Positions 54,829-63,462 of a stretch of DNA of 64,000 nucleotides are shown piece after piece. A model generated the notes under the pieces. That model was given only the letters and a program-made list of their open reading frames with translations. It did no database searches and had not been told where the DNA came from. A program made the position numbers and the translations under genes. Numbering within the stretch: position 1 is the first letter of the stretch; each line of letters opens with the position of its first letter. This DNA is from Mesorhizobium escarrei. Its GTDB lineage: Bacteria > Pseudomonadota > Alphaproteobacteria > Rhizobiales > Rhizobiaceae. The stretch lies in assembly GCF_935825525.1 (NCBI RefSeq), contig NZ_CAKXZT010000113.1, positions 1 to 64,000 on the forward strand. Direction: 5' to 3'.

Positions 54829-55476
54829 ATGAAACTATACTACAGTCCGCTCGCGTGCAGTCTTGCCGATCACATAGCCTTGCTCGAGGCGGGCGCGCCA
54901 TTCGAACGGGAGAGCGTCAATCTGAAGACGAAGCGAACGGCGTCGGGCGCCGATTTCAACGATGTGGCGTGCAAGGGCTACGTTCCGGCGCTGGTGCTGG
55001 ACAGCGGAGAAGTCCTCACCGAGAACATCGCCGTCCTGGATTGGCTGGCTATGGAGTATCCGGCGCTCGGCGTTCCGGAAAATCTCGGCCGTACCCGCGT
55101 GCTGGAAGCGCTGGCTTTCATCTCGACCGAGGTGCACCGCAGCTTCAAGCCGATGTGGCATGCGAGCAGCGACGGTCAAAAGGCACAGGCAAGAGCGACG
55201 ATTTCCAGGCTGCTGGACATCCTTTCGGGCAATCTTGCGGGCGACTACCTGTTTGGCGCAAAACCCAGCGTGGCCGACTTCTATCTTTTCGTGATGCTGC
55301 TGTGGGCCGAGCGCTTCGATGTCACCGTTCCCGCGCCATTGATTGCGTTGCGTAAGCGTATGGCGAGCCGTCCGGCCGTACAGGAGGCAATGCGGCACGA
55401 GGGCCTCATCTCGTTGATAGACAATGACCAAGCGTCTCGGGTTCGTGAGGCAAAGCCGCCGGTCGAAACTCGCTAA
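54829..55476 (+). CDS. Glutathione S-transferase family protein
   Basis: 215 aa with thioredoxin-fold N domain MKLYYSPLACSLADHIALLE (beta-class start with Cys10), the glutathione-binding cis-Pro region KGYVPALVLDSGEVLTEN, and an all-helical C domain ending RMASRPAVQEAM. The Cys10 and the VPAL motif place it near bacterial beta-class GSTs. Start at ATG 54829 after GAAAGGATTGTGAAC. Confidence 0.9.
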   Translation: MKLYYSPLACSLADHIALLEAGAPFERESVNLKTKRTASGADFNDVACKGYVPALVLDSGEVLTENIAVLDWLAMEYPALGVPENLGRTRVLEALAFISTEVHRSFKPMWHASSDGQKAQARATISRLLDILSGNLAGDYLFGAKPSVADFYLFVMLLWAERFDVTVPAPLIALRKRMASRPAVQEAMRHEGLISLIDNDQASRVREAKPPVETR

Positions 55477-55489
55477 GGAGATTATGGAC

Positions 55490-56137
55490 ATGAACCGAAC
55501 CAGCAGTCGGATGCTTGCGGAAATTTCGGTTCCCGATACGCCGCTCGTGGAACAGGCCCTCGACTATGCCCGCCGGGAAAGCGAGCCTTATCTGTTCAAT
55601 CATGTTGTCCGCTCCTGGTTGTTTGCGGCACGGATCGGACAGCTTCGCAACATTGAGCACGACGCGGAAGTCGTCGCCCTAGGGACGCTGCTGCACGACA
55701 TCACGCTCAACGAGCGGTTTGACGGTCCGCGCCGCTTCGAAGTCGAAGGCGCTGATCTGGCTCGGATCTTCGCCCGGCAAGGCGGGGTCGACGAGCGCCG
55801 AGCCCAACTGATCTGGGACAGCGTCGCCCTCAACTCCACACCATCCATCGGCCTCTACGAGGAGGCGGAGGTGGCGCTCTGTACTGCCGGCATCTGCCTG
55901 GATGTGATCGGCCTGCAATACGAGCTTATCCCCGCAGCAGAGATAGCGAGGATCGTTGAGGAATTCCCGCGGCTCGAAATGAAGCGGCGGATGAGCCGGT
56001 GCTTCTGTCACATCGCCGAGGCCAGACCGGAAACGACCTACGACAATTTCGTCCGGGATTTCGGTGAACGCTATGTATCTGGGTATCGAGTTCCTTCCTC
56101 CGTCGACCTTGTGTCGAACGCACCCTTCGAAGGGTGA
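55490..56137 (+). CDS. HD-domain protein related to cyanamide-hydratase-like phosphohydrolases
   Basis: 215 aa. The HD metal site is seen as NHVVRSWLFA (His) and LGTLLHDITL (His-Asp). The length and the NHVVRSW pattern fit the HD family of small hydratases and phosphohydrolases. Start at ATG 55490, 9 nt after AAGGAG and 13 bp after the GST stop; an ATG at 55484 is too near the ribosome site. Last of the rightward set from the SDR gene. Confidence 0.85.
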   Translation: MNRTSSRMLAEISVPDTPLVEQALDYARRESEPYLFNHVVRSWLFAARIGQLRNIEHDAEVVALGTLLHDITLNERFDGPRRFEVEGADLARIFARQGGVDERRAQLIWDSVALNSTPSIGLYEEAEVALCTAGICLDVIGLQYELIPAAEIARIVEEFPRLEMKRRMSRCFCHIAEARPETTYDNFVRDFGERYVSGYRVPSSVDLVSNAPFEG

Positions 56138-56219
56138 ACACGGCTAACAGCCAGATCGTCCGACAGTTCCGCGCATGGAACACAACATCGGGAACTCGTA
56201 CGTTGCTGTAAGCTTGACT

Positions 56220-56291
56220 CAGGGCTATCGCATATGAACTGGTGGCAGGCTTACCTGTCCGCCTTAGTCCTGCCCTCATGCGATAGCCCTG
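56220..56291. terminator. Large inverted repeat between convergent HD and FixJ-type genes
   Basis: CAGGGCTATCGCAT (56220-56233) and ATGCGATAGCCCTG (56278-56291) are perfect 14-bp inverted repeats around a 44-nt loop that carries a smaller GGCAGG ... CCTGCC stem. It is in the 262-bp gap between genes pointing toward each other, so a shared terminator is the simplest reading, although no T-run follows either arm. Confidence 0.6.
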
Positions 56292-56399
56292 GCCTTGACC
56301 CGACAAGTCCGCTGCCTTCAAGCCAACCTCCTCGTAAAGCACGAGAAGGAATTCCCTGCGCGCTAGGTGATCCTTTCGGACGGAAGCATCTATCCTGGC

Positions 56400-57104
56400 T
56401 TATGCCAAAGTCTTGTTCGCGCCGGCCTCGCGCATCGGCGCCGGCAGCGTCTCCCATGCCCGGATCAACTCGCCGATGGAAGCAGCCTCCATCTTGCGCA
56501 TGACGTTGCCGCGGTGCAGCTTCACCGTAACCTCGCTGATGCCGAGATCGAAGGCGATCTGTTTGTTTAGACGTCCCCACGCGACCTGACAAAGAACCTC
56601 GCGCTCGCGTGGCGTCAGTGTCTCGAGACGTTCGAGGTTGCGTTTGACGACCGCGGACGCCGCCCGCCGCGCGGCATCCGCGGCAACACCGGCGATTACC
56701 GCATCAAGCAGCGTCTGGTCCCGCACCGGCTTCGTGAGGAAGTCCACCGCTCCGGCCTTCATTGCCTGCACGGTCATTGGAATGTCGCCGTGCCCGGTCA
56801 GGAAGATGATCGGCTTGGGGTTGCCCGTTTGGGCCAGATGAAGCTGCAGGTCGAGGCCGCTCGCTCCCGGCATGCGCACATCGAGGATCAGGCAACCGGA
56901 ACTGTCCAGTACGTCGGCATTGAGCAATTCGCGCGTCGAGCTAAAACAGACGGGCTGAAACCCGGCAGAAAGTATCAATTCGGACAGCCCCTCGCGGACA
57001 GCCGCATCGTCATCCACAATGATGACGAGTGGCTGCTCCGCTTCGTTGCTCCGCTGCGATGACAACGGCGCCGATCTCCGTAAGTGCGGCTGCTCAAGTC
57101 TCAT
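56400..57104 (-). CDS. FixJ-type response regulator (receiver plus LuxR-type HTH)
   Basis: 234 aa. Receiver with phospho-acceptor Asp75 (CLILDVRMPG), the DDD acidic triad at 31-33 and switch Lys in DFLTKPV, then a GerE/LuxR-type HTH (LTPREREVLCQVAWGRLNKQ ... DLGISEVTVKLHRGNVMRKM). ATG 57104 is used, starting MRLEQPHLRRS; the open frame upstream is within the lone receiver gene. The start is 1 bp after the stop of that gene. Last gene of the kinase/regulator operon. Confidence 0.92.
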   Translation of the reverse strand: MRLEQPHLRRSAPLSSQRSNEAEQPLVIIVDDDAAVREGLSELILSAGFQPVCFSSTRELLNADVLDSSGCLILDVRMPGASGLDLQLHLAQTGNPKPIIFLTGHGDIPMTVQAMKAGAVDFLTKPVRDQTLLDAVIAGVAADAARRAASAVVKRNLERLETLTPREREVLCQVAWGRLNKQIAFDLGISEVTVKLHRGNVMRKMEAASIGELIRAWETLPAPMREAGANKTLA

Positions 57105-57105
57105 G

Positions 57106-57483
57106 CTAACCTCCATTTTTCGATTTGCGTAAGACATCGCCGATGGCTGCCAGCATGACCTGCGCATCGAAGGGCTTGCGGAAGCATCCGCTGACGCCCT
57201 GGGTTCGGTCCGCCTCGGCAATCTGGTAGCGCCCGGTGATCAGGAACACCGGCAGGTCCGGACGCACCTTCTTCACCAGGTCACAAAGTTCGAAGCCGTT
57301 CATGCCGGGCATCCCGATGTCGGTGATGAGCACGTCCATACCGGACAGCCCGCTGACGAGCAACGATCGCGCCGACGAGAAGCTGCGGGCCGCATAGCCT
57401 GCGGACTCCAGTAAATCCGCCAGGGACTCGAGCAGCCTTGGATCATCGTCGACAACCGCAACAACTGGTCTTCCCTTGGTCAC
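57106..57483 (-). CDS. Single-domain response regulator (receiver only)
   Basis: 125 aa, just a receiver: the acidic pair DDDP (12-15), phospho-acceptor Asp55 (VLITDIGMPG), Thr in LITGRY and switch Lys in FRKPF. Without an output domain it may act as phosphate sink or shuttle between the multi-PAS kinase and the two FixJ-type regulators. It overlaps the preceding regulator by 4 bp. Confidence 0.9.
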   Translation of the reverse strand: MTKGRPVVAVVDDDPRLLESLADLLESAGYAARSFSSARSLLVSGLSGMDVLITDIGMPGMNGFELCDLVKKVRPDLPVFLITGRYQIAEADRTQGVSGCFRKPFDAQVMLAAIGDVLRKSKNGG

Positions 57484-58127
57484 GCCCGGTTTCCTTCCGC
57501 TCGGCGTGAGTGGGTGATCGGTATCTCCAATCGCTCAGCGATCCGCACGAGATCGGCGAGCGATGCCGCCGCCATTTTCTGCATCACGTTCCTTCTATGG
57601 ATTTCCAGCGTGACTTCGCTGATCCCCAACTCGGCTGCGGCCTGCTTGTTGAGCAGACCGCTCACCACAAGCGGCAGCACCTCGCGTTCGCGCGGCGTCA
57701 GCTCAAGATAGCGTCGCTTCAGCACGCCCAGGTCGGCACGCGCGGACCTTTTTTCCCGATCCTCGGCGAGCGCTGCCTGGATTGCCGCCATGAGATCAGC
57801 GTCGCTGAAGGGCTTGGTCAGAAAGTCCACGGCGCCATGCTTGATCGCCCGAACGGATGACGGGATGTCGCCGTGCCCTGTTATGAAAACGATCGGCGGA
57901 TGATCTCCCTTTGCGATCTGCCTCTGCAGATCGAGGCCGTTGATATCGGGCAGCTCGACGTCGAGGATGAGGCAAGCCGGGGTGTCCGGCTTGTCCGCGC
58001 TAATGTATTCGCCGGCCGATCCGAAGGCTTCGGTACGGATGCTGTGTGAAGCCAGCAGTTCGCTCAACGCCTCCCGGATGCGCGCATCGTCATCAACGAT
58101 GAAGACGACATGTTCATCCATGGTCAT
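57480..58127 (-). CDS. FixJ-type response regulator (receiver plus LuxR-type HTH)
   Basis: 215 aa. Receiver with phospho-acceptor Asp56 (CLILDVELPD), the acidic triad DDD at 12-14 and Lys in DFLTKPF, joined to a LuxR-type HTH (LTPREREVLPLVVSGLLNKQ ... LGISEVTLEIHRRNVMQKM). Overlaps both neighbours by 4 bp. About half identical in motif pattern to 56400-57104, so the pair probably arose by duplication. Candidate activator of the ATACCGCGGTAT promoters, by inference. Confidence 0.92.
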   Translation of the reverse strand: MTMDEHVVFIVDDDARIREALSELLASHSIRTEAFGSAGEYISADKPDTPACLILDVELPDINGLDLQRQIAKGDHPPIVFITGHGDIPSSVRAIKHGAVDFLTKPFSDADLMAAIQAALAEDREKRSARADLGVLKRRYLELTPREREVLPLVVSGLLNKQAAAELGISEVTLEIHRRNVMQKMAAASLADLVRIAERLEIPITHSRRAEGNRA

Positions 58128-61100
58128 GGCACCGCTTTCACTTCAACCGGCAAGGTGAAGACGAACGTCGCTCCCTGCGGTTCGTTCTTCTCCGCCCACA
58201 GGCGTCCGCCGTGCGATTCGACGATCGAACGGCAGATCGCGAGCCCCATACCCATTCCGGTTCCCTTCGTCGTGAAGAATGGCTCAAATATTTTGTCGGG
58301 AAATTCGATCCCCGCGCCGCGATCGCTGATTTCCGTCTGGACAACATCTCCCATGCGGCGCGCCCGCACCAAAAGAACTCGGTCGCCCTGGACGGAGTCC
58401 ATCGCATCCATGCCGTTGCGCATCAGGTTGATCAACACCTGCTGAACCTGGACACGATCGAGCGCCACGAGCGGCAGGTCGTCTTCGATGCCCGTATCGA
58501 TGCGGACACGCCGCCGCGCCGCCTCCTCGGCTGTAAGATCCAGCGCTTCGGCCATGGCGCTGTTGAGCGCCGTGCAGCTTCCGGTCTGTGTGGATTGCTT
58601 GAACACGGCACGGATGCGGCTCACGACATCGGCGGCGGAGTTTGCGTCACGGATAATGCGCTCGGCCGTGGTCTTCGCGCGCTCGAGGTTCGGAGGTTCC
58701 GCGGACAGCCAACGGTGGCATGCGTGGGAGTTGGCGACGATCGCGGCCAGCGGCTGGTTGACCTCGTGGGCGATCGAAGCCGAGAGCTCCGCGAGGCTAG
58801 TGGCCTGTGTCGCCTTGGCGAGCTCGTCGGCGGCTTGTCGCAGCGCCTCTTCGGCGCGCATCTGTGCCGCTTCCGCACGCTTGCGTTCGGTCAAGTCGAG
58901 AATGTAGGCGACTCCTTGCCTAGACTGCCCCTCAAAGCAGGCAGCTCCGATCAGTACGGGCACCCGGCTGCCATCCTTCCGGAAATACTCCTTCTCGCGA
59001 GCTTGCATCTTGCCCGTCGCCTTGAGCTCTTCAGCTTCCTCGCGGGCGTGCACGTCTTGCCATTCCGGAGGCGTCATATCAAACCATCGAAGCCCGGCCT
59101 CCACATCCTCACGCCCGTACTGGACCATGCGGAGAAATGCGTCATTGGCGTCGATAACCCGTCCGTCCAAGTCCCAGATAACGATCCCGATAATATCTGA
59201 ATCGACCAGTCGCCGAATCTTCGCTTCTCGTTCCTCAAGGTCGCGGTAAAGGCGCATCTGATCGTCTATGTCGATGGAAATTGCGTACCAATGCACGATC
59301 GCTCCACTCTGATCTCGCAGCGGCTCCCCGCGGCCGTCGACCCATCGGTAGACGCCGTCCGCACGGAGCATGCGGTACTTCATGGCGTAGGGCTCGCCGG
59401 TGGCGAGGGAGTGCCGGACCGTCTCTAGCAGGCGGGTTGCATCTTCGGGATGGACGAGGGTCTTTATGGCTGCCGCCAGCCTGCTCATGCCGTGCTTGTC
59501 CAATTGCGCTACGTCGGACAGACCGAAGAAATCAAGCAGGCGCTTGTTGAAGAAGGTTGGCTCGCCGTCGGGCGTCAGACGTCTGATGTGGACCGGGACC
59601 ATGTTCACGATCTGCGAGAGCTCCCGCTCACGCTCTCGCAGCGCCTCCTGCGCGCGCACTTCTTCATCGATGTCGAGAGACACGCCGTACCATTGCGCAA
59701 TCGCTCCGGCTTGATCACGCCAGGGCTCCACCCTGCACTCCGCCCAGCGATAGACACCATCCTTTTCGCGCCAACGAAACCGCATAGAGGAACCGCCGCC
59801 GGTTTCGAAACAATTCTGTAGCGTGCGCTGCACCTCGGGAGCGTCTTCGGGATGGATCAGCTCCTGCAGCAATTCTTCGATGCGTGGCTCTTCGATGGCT
59901 TCGAAATTGGCGATAACGGAGCGGAAATGGTCCTGGTATCGCTTGTTGAAGTAGACCGGTCCGCCCGTAGGCGTGGCGCTCCAAATCCGGACCGGCACGG
60001 CGTCGATCATCTGCTGAAGTTGCTGCTCACTCCGCCGGAGCGCCTCTTCGGCGTGCACCTGATTGTCGATGTCGTGACAGAGACCGAACCACTGGACAAT
60101 GCGCCCGTCCTGATCCCGCAAGGGCTCGGCGCGGCTCGACATCCAGCGATAGACACCATCGGCGCGGCGCAGACGGTATCGCAGCGCAAAGCTCTCGCCG
60201 ATGGCGAGGCTGCGACGGAGCGCGTCGCCGAACCCTGCTGCGTCGTCCGGATGGACAGTTTCTATGACCGCCTCCAGCCGACTCATGCCGGGTTTGTCCA
60301 AATCCGCTACGTCCAGGCCTATGAAATCGGTCATGCGCTTGTTGAAGAAGATGGGCTCGCCGTCGGGCCTCAGACGCCAGACGTGGCTCGGAACCATGTC
60401 GACAAGCTGCGAGAGCTCCCGCTCGCTGTCGCGCAGCGTGAGCAGCGCCTGCTGGTGCTGCCGGGAAACGGCGGCCACGGTGAGCACGGAAAATGCCGAG
60501 ATGGCCAGAAAAAGCTGCAGCGCAAACTGCATCTGCTTCTGGAACTCGGGATCGCCGACGAATTGGCTTGTGCCGGATATCGTAAATACCACCGTGATCA
60601 GGGCGAGAAGGGTCAAGGCGACGGCGGCGCCTTTGAACTCGAAGCGCACCGCGGCCCAAAGAAGCGGCGGCATGACGATGTAGGCTGAGGGCAGGTGACC
60701 GCTCAAGGAAAGGGCGGCGACACCGAGAAAGATCAGCCCCAGGACGCAGGCTTCCATCCAACGCGCGGCCGAGAGCTGGGTCCTGCCGCCACAGTTTTGC
60801 AACACGGCCAGCGCCAGTGGCGCCACAATCAAGACCCCGGTGGCGTCTCCGAGCCAAAATAGAGGCCAAGCGGCCGCGAAGGTTTGCATGCCAAACCACG
60901 CAAGCGTCGCGCTACCCACCGTCGCGCTTGCGACTGGCGCAATTCCCGCGCCCAATACGACCAGTGTAAGAACTTCCTGCAAGGTTTCCAGCCGAAACGG
61001 CCGTCTGCAGGCCCAGGTCACGAGCCATGCGCCGGCCACCGCTTCAAGAACGTTGCCGGTATAGATCAGCAAGGCAACGGACAGTGGATTATGGAACCAC

Positions 61101-61330
61101 AAGGCGTTGCTGAACAGTTCAGCCAGGCAGCCCCCCAACACCCACCACGGCCAGCTGTGCCTGGAGGCGAGGATAAGCGTAGCCATGAAAAGCCCGCTGG
61201 GAGGCCAAATGGAAATACCTGTTCCAGGCACGATTGCGAGCGCCTGAGCGAATCCGCAGCCCAATACATATGCTGCAATGAAGAGCCCCAGGTGCAGGAA
61301 GTGGGGGCGGCGCGACCAGACTGACATCAT
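58124..61330 (-). CDS. MASE1 multi-PAS sensor histidine kinase
   Basis: 1068 aa. N-terminal MASE1 membrane sensor domain (about residues 10-285, eight or more helices, e.g. GTGISIWPPSGLFMATLILA). It is followed by four PAS domains: three related ones (PSHVWRLRPDGEPIFFNKRM; PVRIWSATPTGGPVYFNKRY; PVHIRRLTPDGEPTFFNKRL) and one that is distinct (DSDIIGIVIWDLDGRVIDAN). The kinase core has SIAHEVNQPLAAI (phospho-His), NLMRNGMDAM and GMGMGLAICRSIV. Start ATG 61330 after an AGGAG at good spacing. It begins an operon with two FixJ-type regulators and a receiver, all overlapping by 4 bp. Confidence 0.93.
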   Translation of the reverse strand: MMSVWSRRPHFLHLGLFIAAYVLGCGFAQALAIVPGTGISIWPPSGLFMATLILASRHSWPWWVLGGCLAELFSNALWFHNPLSVALLIYTGNVLEAVAGAWLVTWACRRPFRLETLQEVLTLVVLGAGIAPVASATVGSATLAWFGMQTFAAAWPLFWLGDATGVLIVAPLALAVLQNCGGRTQLSAARWMEACVLGLIFLGVAALSLSGHLPSAYIVMPPLLWAAVRFEFKGAAVALTLLALITVVFTISGTSQFVGDPEFQKQMQFALQLFLAISAFSVLTVAAVSRQHQQALLTLRDSERELSQLVDMVPSHVWRLRPDGEPIFFNKRMTDFIGLDVADLDKPGMSRLEAVIETVHPDDAAGFGDALRRSLAIGESFALRYRLRRADGVYRWMSSRAEPLRDQDGRIVQWFGLCHDIDNQVHAEEALRRSEQQLQQMIDAVPVRIWSATPTGGPVYFNKRYQDHFRSVIANFEAIEEPRIEELLQELIHPEDAPEVQRTLQNCFETGGGSSMRFRWREKDGVYRWAECRVEPWRDQAGAIAQWYGVSLDIDEEVRAQEALRERERELSQIVNMVPVHIRRLTPDGEPTFFNKRLLDFFGLSDVAQLDKHGMSRLAAAIKTLVHPEDATRLLETVRHSLATGEPYAMKYRMLRADGVYRWVDGRGEPLRDQSGAIVHWYAISIDIDDQMRLYRDLEEREAKIRRLVDSDIIGIVIWDLDGRVIDANDAFLRMVQYGREDVEAGLRWFDMTPPEWQDVHAREEAEELKATGKMQAREKEYFRKDGSRVPVLIGAACFEGQSRQGVAYILDLTERKRAEAAQMRAEEALRQAADELAKATQATSLAELSASIAHEVNQPLAAIVANSHACHRWLSAEPPNLERAKTTAERIIRDANSAADVVSRIRAVFKQSTQTGSCTALNSAMAEALDLTAEEAARRRVRIDTGIEDDLPLVALDRVQVQQVLINLMRNGMDAMDSVQGDRVLLVRARRMGDVVQTEISDRGAGIEFPDKIFEPFFTTKGTGMGMGLAICRSIVESHGGRLWAEKNEPQGATFVFTLPVEVKAVP

Positions 61331-61734
61331 CGACTTCTCCTGCCGGGCAAAGAAAGGCTGGGAACTGTCAGCGCTTGATGTAGCACTTCTCCTCGATGTC
61401 TGGGTCGGCAAATTCATACCTGCACTCTAGTCCCGCCATCCTGCGGCCGCACCTCATGGAAATCCATGAGCCGACGCGTATTTCTTAGCCGTCGGGATGG
61501 TGCTGCCTGGGTCATGAACTCATAAAATGGATTGAACGAAGCCACTGACGCGGCAGATGGGTGGCCGGTCCCATACGCATCTCAGGATTGATCCGAGACC
61601 TCACCCAGGACGTGGCCGGACCATGCCTGCCTGGTCGCCCCTGTTCTTTCCTTCGCGCGGACCAGGCTCCGTTCCGATGCCGGCTCATTGTCCTCGAGCC
61701 CTGCCGCCACCGGAGAATATTTCCAGAAGGTCTG
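61331..61734. other. 404-bp upstream region of the kinase operon
   Basis: Non-coding. It holds the palindrome at 61453-61470 (listed separately). The rest has no gene I can support; the convergent-looking frames inside are short and without homology. Confidence 0.5.
61453..61470. promoter_or_regulatory. Palindrome upstream of the kinase operon
   Basis: CTCATGGA-AA-TCCATGAG, 8-bp perfect inverted arms, 123 bp upstream of the kinase ATG. A candidate operator for control of the operon; no other copy of it was noticed in the window. Confidence 0.55.
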
Positions 61735-63462
61735 TCAGGCTGGCAACCGCGCCTCTTCCACTTGCCTCGGATTCCCGTCGACGGGGACGTTCGAGGCCAA
61801 GTTTGGAGACGGCCAGCTTGGGGTCATATCGGGCGTCGGCGCGATCAGCATCGGGACCGCGGTCAGCTCCAGGGACGACTGTTCCGTGCGCTTTCTCATG
61901 TATCGGGAGAGGCCGATCTTGATCGCGACCAGCACGGGCGCGGCGATCACAAACAGCAGCGCGACTGCGTTGAACGCTGTGTCGAAGGCGATCACAGTGG
62001 ACTGACCGGCGACCGCTCTGCCCAGCAGGCTCGTCGCTGCCAGGCCGGCTGCCACGGGATCCATTCCTTTTCCCGCGAGCATAGTTGTCGTCGTCGCCAG
62101 ACGCTCGCTGACCGCGGGAATGCCAGCCGTGACGTTGGCGCCAAGCACCGCGACATTCGCGGCGACGTTATTCTCGATCAACGTCTGCAGCCAGGCGACA
62201 CCCATGAGGCCGCCAAACTGGCGACCCGTGTTGAAGAGGCCTATGCCGGATGCGAGGTTTTGGTCGTTGAGCTTGCTGAAGGCGATGAGGGTGATAGACA
62301 GGAACAGGAAGCCGAGGCCCAGGCCACGCAACAGGATGGCCGGCATCATGTCGTCCGCGCCGCTCTCGATCGTCGAGCCGGACAGCATCCACATCGCGAC
62401 CATGATCATCAGGATTCCAAACGGCACCGTGGCGATCGGAGGAACACGGCGGACCTGCATGAGGAAAGCAGCGATGAGAAGCGCGCCGATGAAAAGCGCG
62501 CCGCTCGGCAATAGGAGCAGGCCGGCGTCGGTTGGCGTCAATGCAAGGACGGACACGGCGAACGACGGAATCAGGAACGCGCTCCCGAACAAGGCGGCGC
62601 CGGCGACGAAACTGACGATGAACGCGAAGGAGAAATCCTCCGACCGGAACAAGGTGAAATCCAGCAGGCCCTGGCCTTTGGCCATCGCCTGTTGGCCGAT
62701 AAACGCCAGCAGCGCGGCCGTGCCGATCACTGTCAGCCACAGGATGCGGGATTCCTCGAACCAGTCCCATCGGCTGCCTTGGCTGAACACATAGGTGAAG
62801 CAGTAGAGTGTGGCAGACACGAGCGAGAAGCCGAGCCAGTCGAACGGTCGGCGTGCGACTTTGACGGGCGCTGGGCAGTCCGCGAGCAGCAGGAGACCGG
62901 CGGCCGCTAGCGCCACCGGGACGGCACTGAAGAAGATCCACGTCCACGACTGGCTGTCGAGCAACCAGCCCTGAAGGGCGGGGGCAATCGTCGCGGGGGC
63001 AACGACTGCACCCATTGCGAACAGGGCCTGGAGGATCGGTTGGTGGCGTCGCGGATAGGCAAGAAAAATGATCGCCTGCCCCGCCACGAGCAGGATGCCT
63101 CCAGAGAAGCCTTGCATCACGCGGAGCAGGACCAACAGGTCCAATCGAGCCGTGATCGCGGCAATGGCGCAGGCTGCGCCCATGACCAGGGCCGAGCCGA
63201 CGATCAGGCTCCGTGGGTTCATACGGTTCATCAGCCAGGCCGCGGCCATGAACCCGATCAGCTTCGGGGCGGTATATCCAACATCCAGCCAGGCGAACTC
63301 ATCGGGTGTTGCATAGGTGTCGCCGATGATGTCGCCGCGCCCGAGCGACAGGGCCGTGCTGGCGATCGCCTCCGTCAGGGTGGCGAGCACTATGCCCGCG
63401 ACGAGAAGCGTTCCTGTCGCGGGTCGATCGAGGCACGGCGTGGCGACAAGCGCCGCGGTCAC
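61735..63462 (-). CDS. MFS drug transporter of the DHA2 (EmrB) family
   Basis: 575 aa with 14 predicted helices, the DHA2 pattern (motif A-like NRMNPRSLIVGSALV, motif C-like region GMGAVVAPATIAPALQGWLL). It exports hydrophobic compounds in exchange for protons, normally with a periplasmic HlyD-type partner. The partner overlaps by 4 bp (ATGA) at the start of this gene, supporting an EmrAB pump. The C-terminal tail of 35 residues is hydrophilic and Pro-rich. Confidence 0.9.
   Translation of the reverse strand: MTAALVATPCLDRPATGTLLVAGIVLATLTEAIASTALSLGRGDIIGDTYATPDEFAWLDVGYTAPKLIGFMAAAWLMNRMNPRSLIVGSALVMGAACAIAAITARLDLLVLLRVMQGFSGGILLVAGQAIIFLAYPRRHQPILQALFAMGAVVAPATIAPALQGWLLDSQSWTWIFFSAVPVALAAAGLLLLADCPAPVKVARRPFDWLGFSLVSATLYCFTYVFSQGSRWDWFEESRILWLTVIGTAALLAFIGQQAMAKGQGLLDFTLFRSEDFSFAFIVSFVAGAALFGSAFLIPSFAVSVLALTPTDAGLLLLPSGALFIGALLIAAFLMQVRRVPPIATVPFGILMIMVAMWMLSGSTIESGADDMMPAILLRGLGLGFLFLSITLIAFSKLNDQNLASGIGLFNTGRQFGGLMGVAWLQTLIENNVAANVAVLGANVTAGIPAVSERLATTTTMLAGKGMDPVAAGLAATSLLGRAVAGQSTVIAFDTAFNAVALLFVIAAPVLVAIKIGLSRYMRKRTEQSSLELTAVPMLIAPTPDMTPSWPSPNLASNVPVDGNPRQVEEARLPA

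Noticed and set aside
56161..56215. A GGAAC ... CGTT pair resembling a general-stress (EcfG) promoter
   Set aside because: The spacing is about 19 bp instead of 16-17 and it faces no gene start in the right direction.
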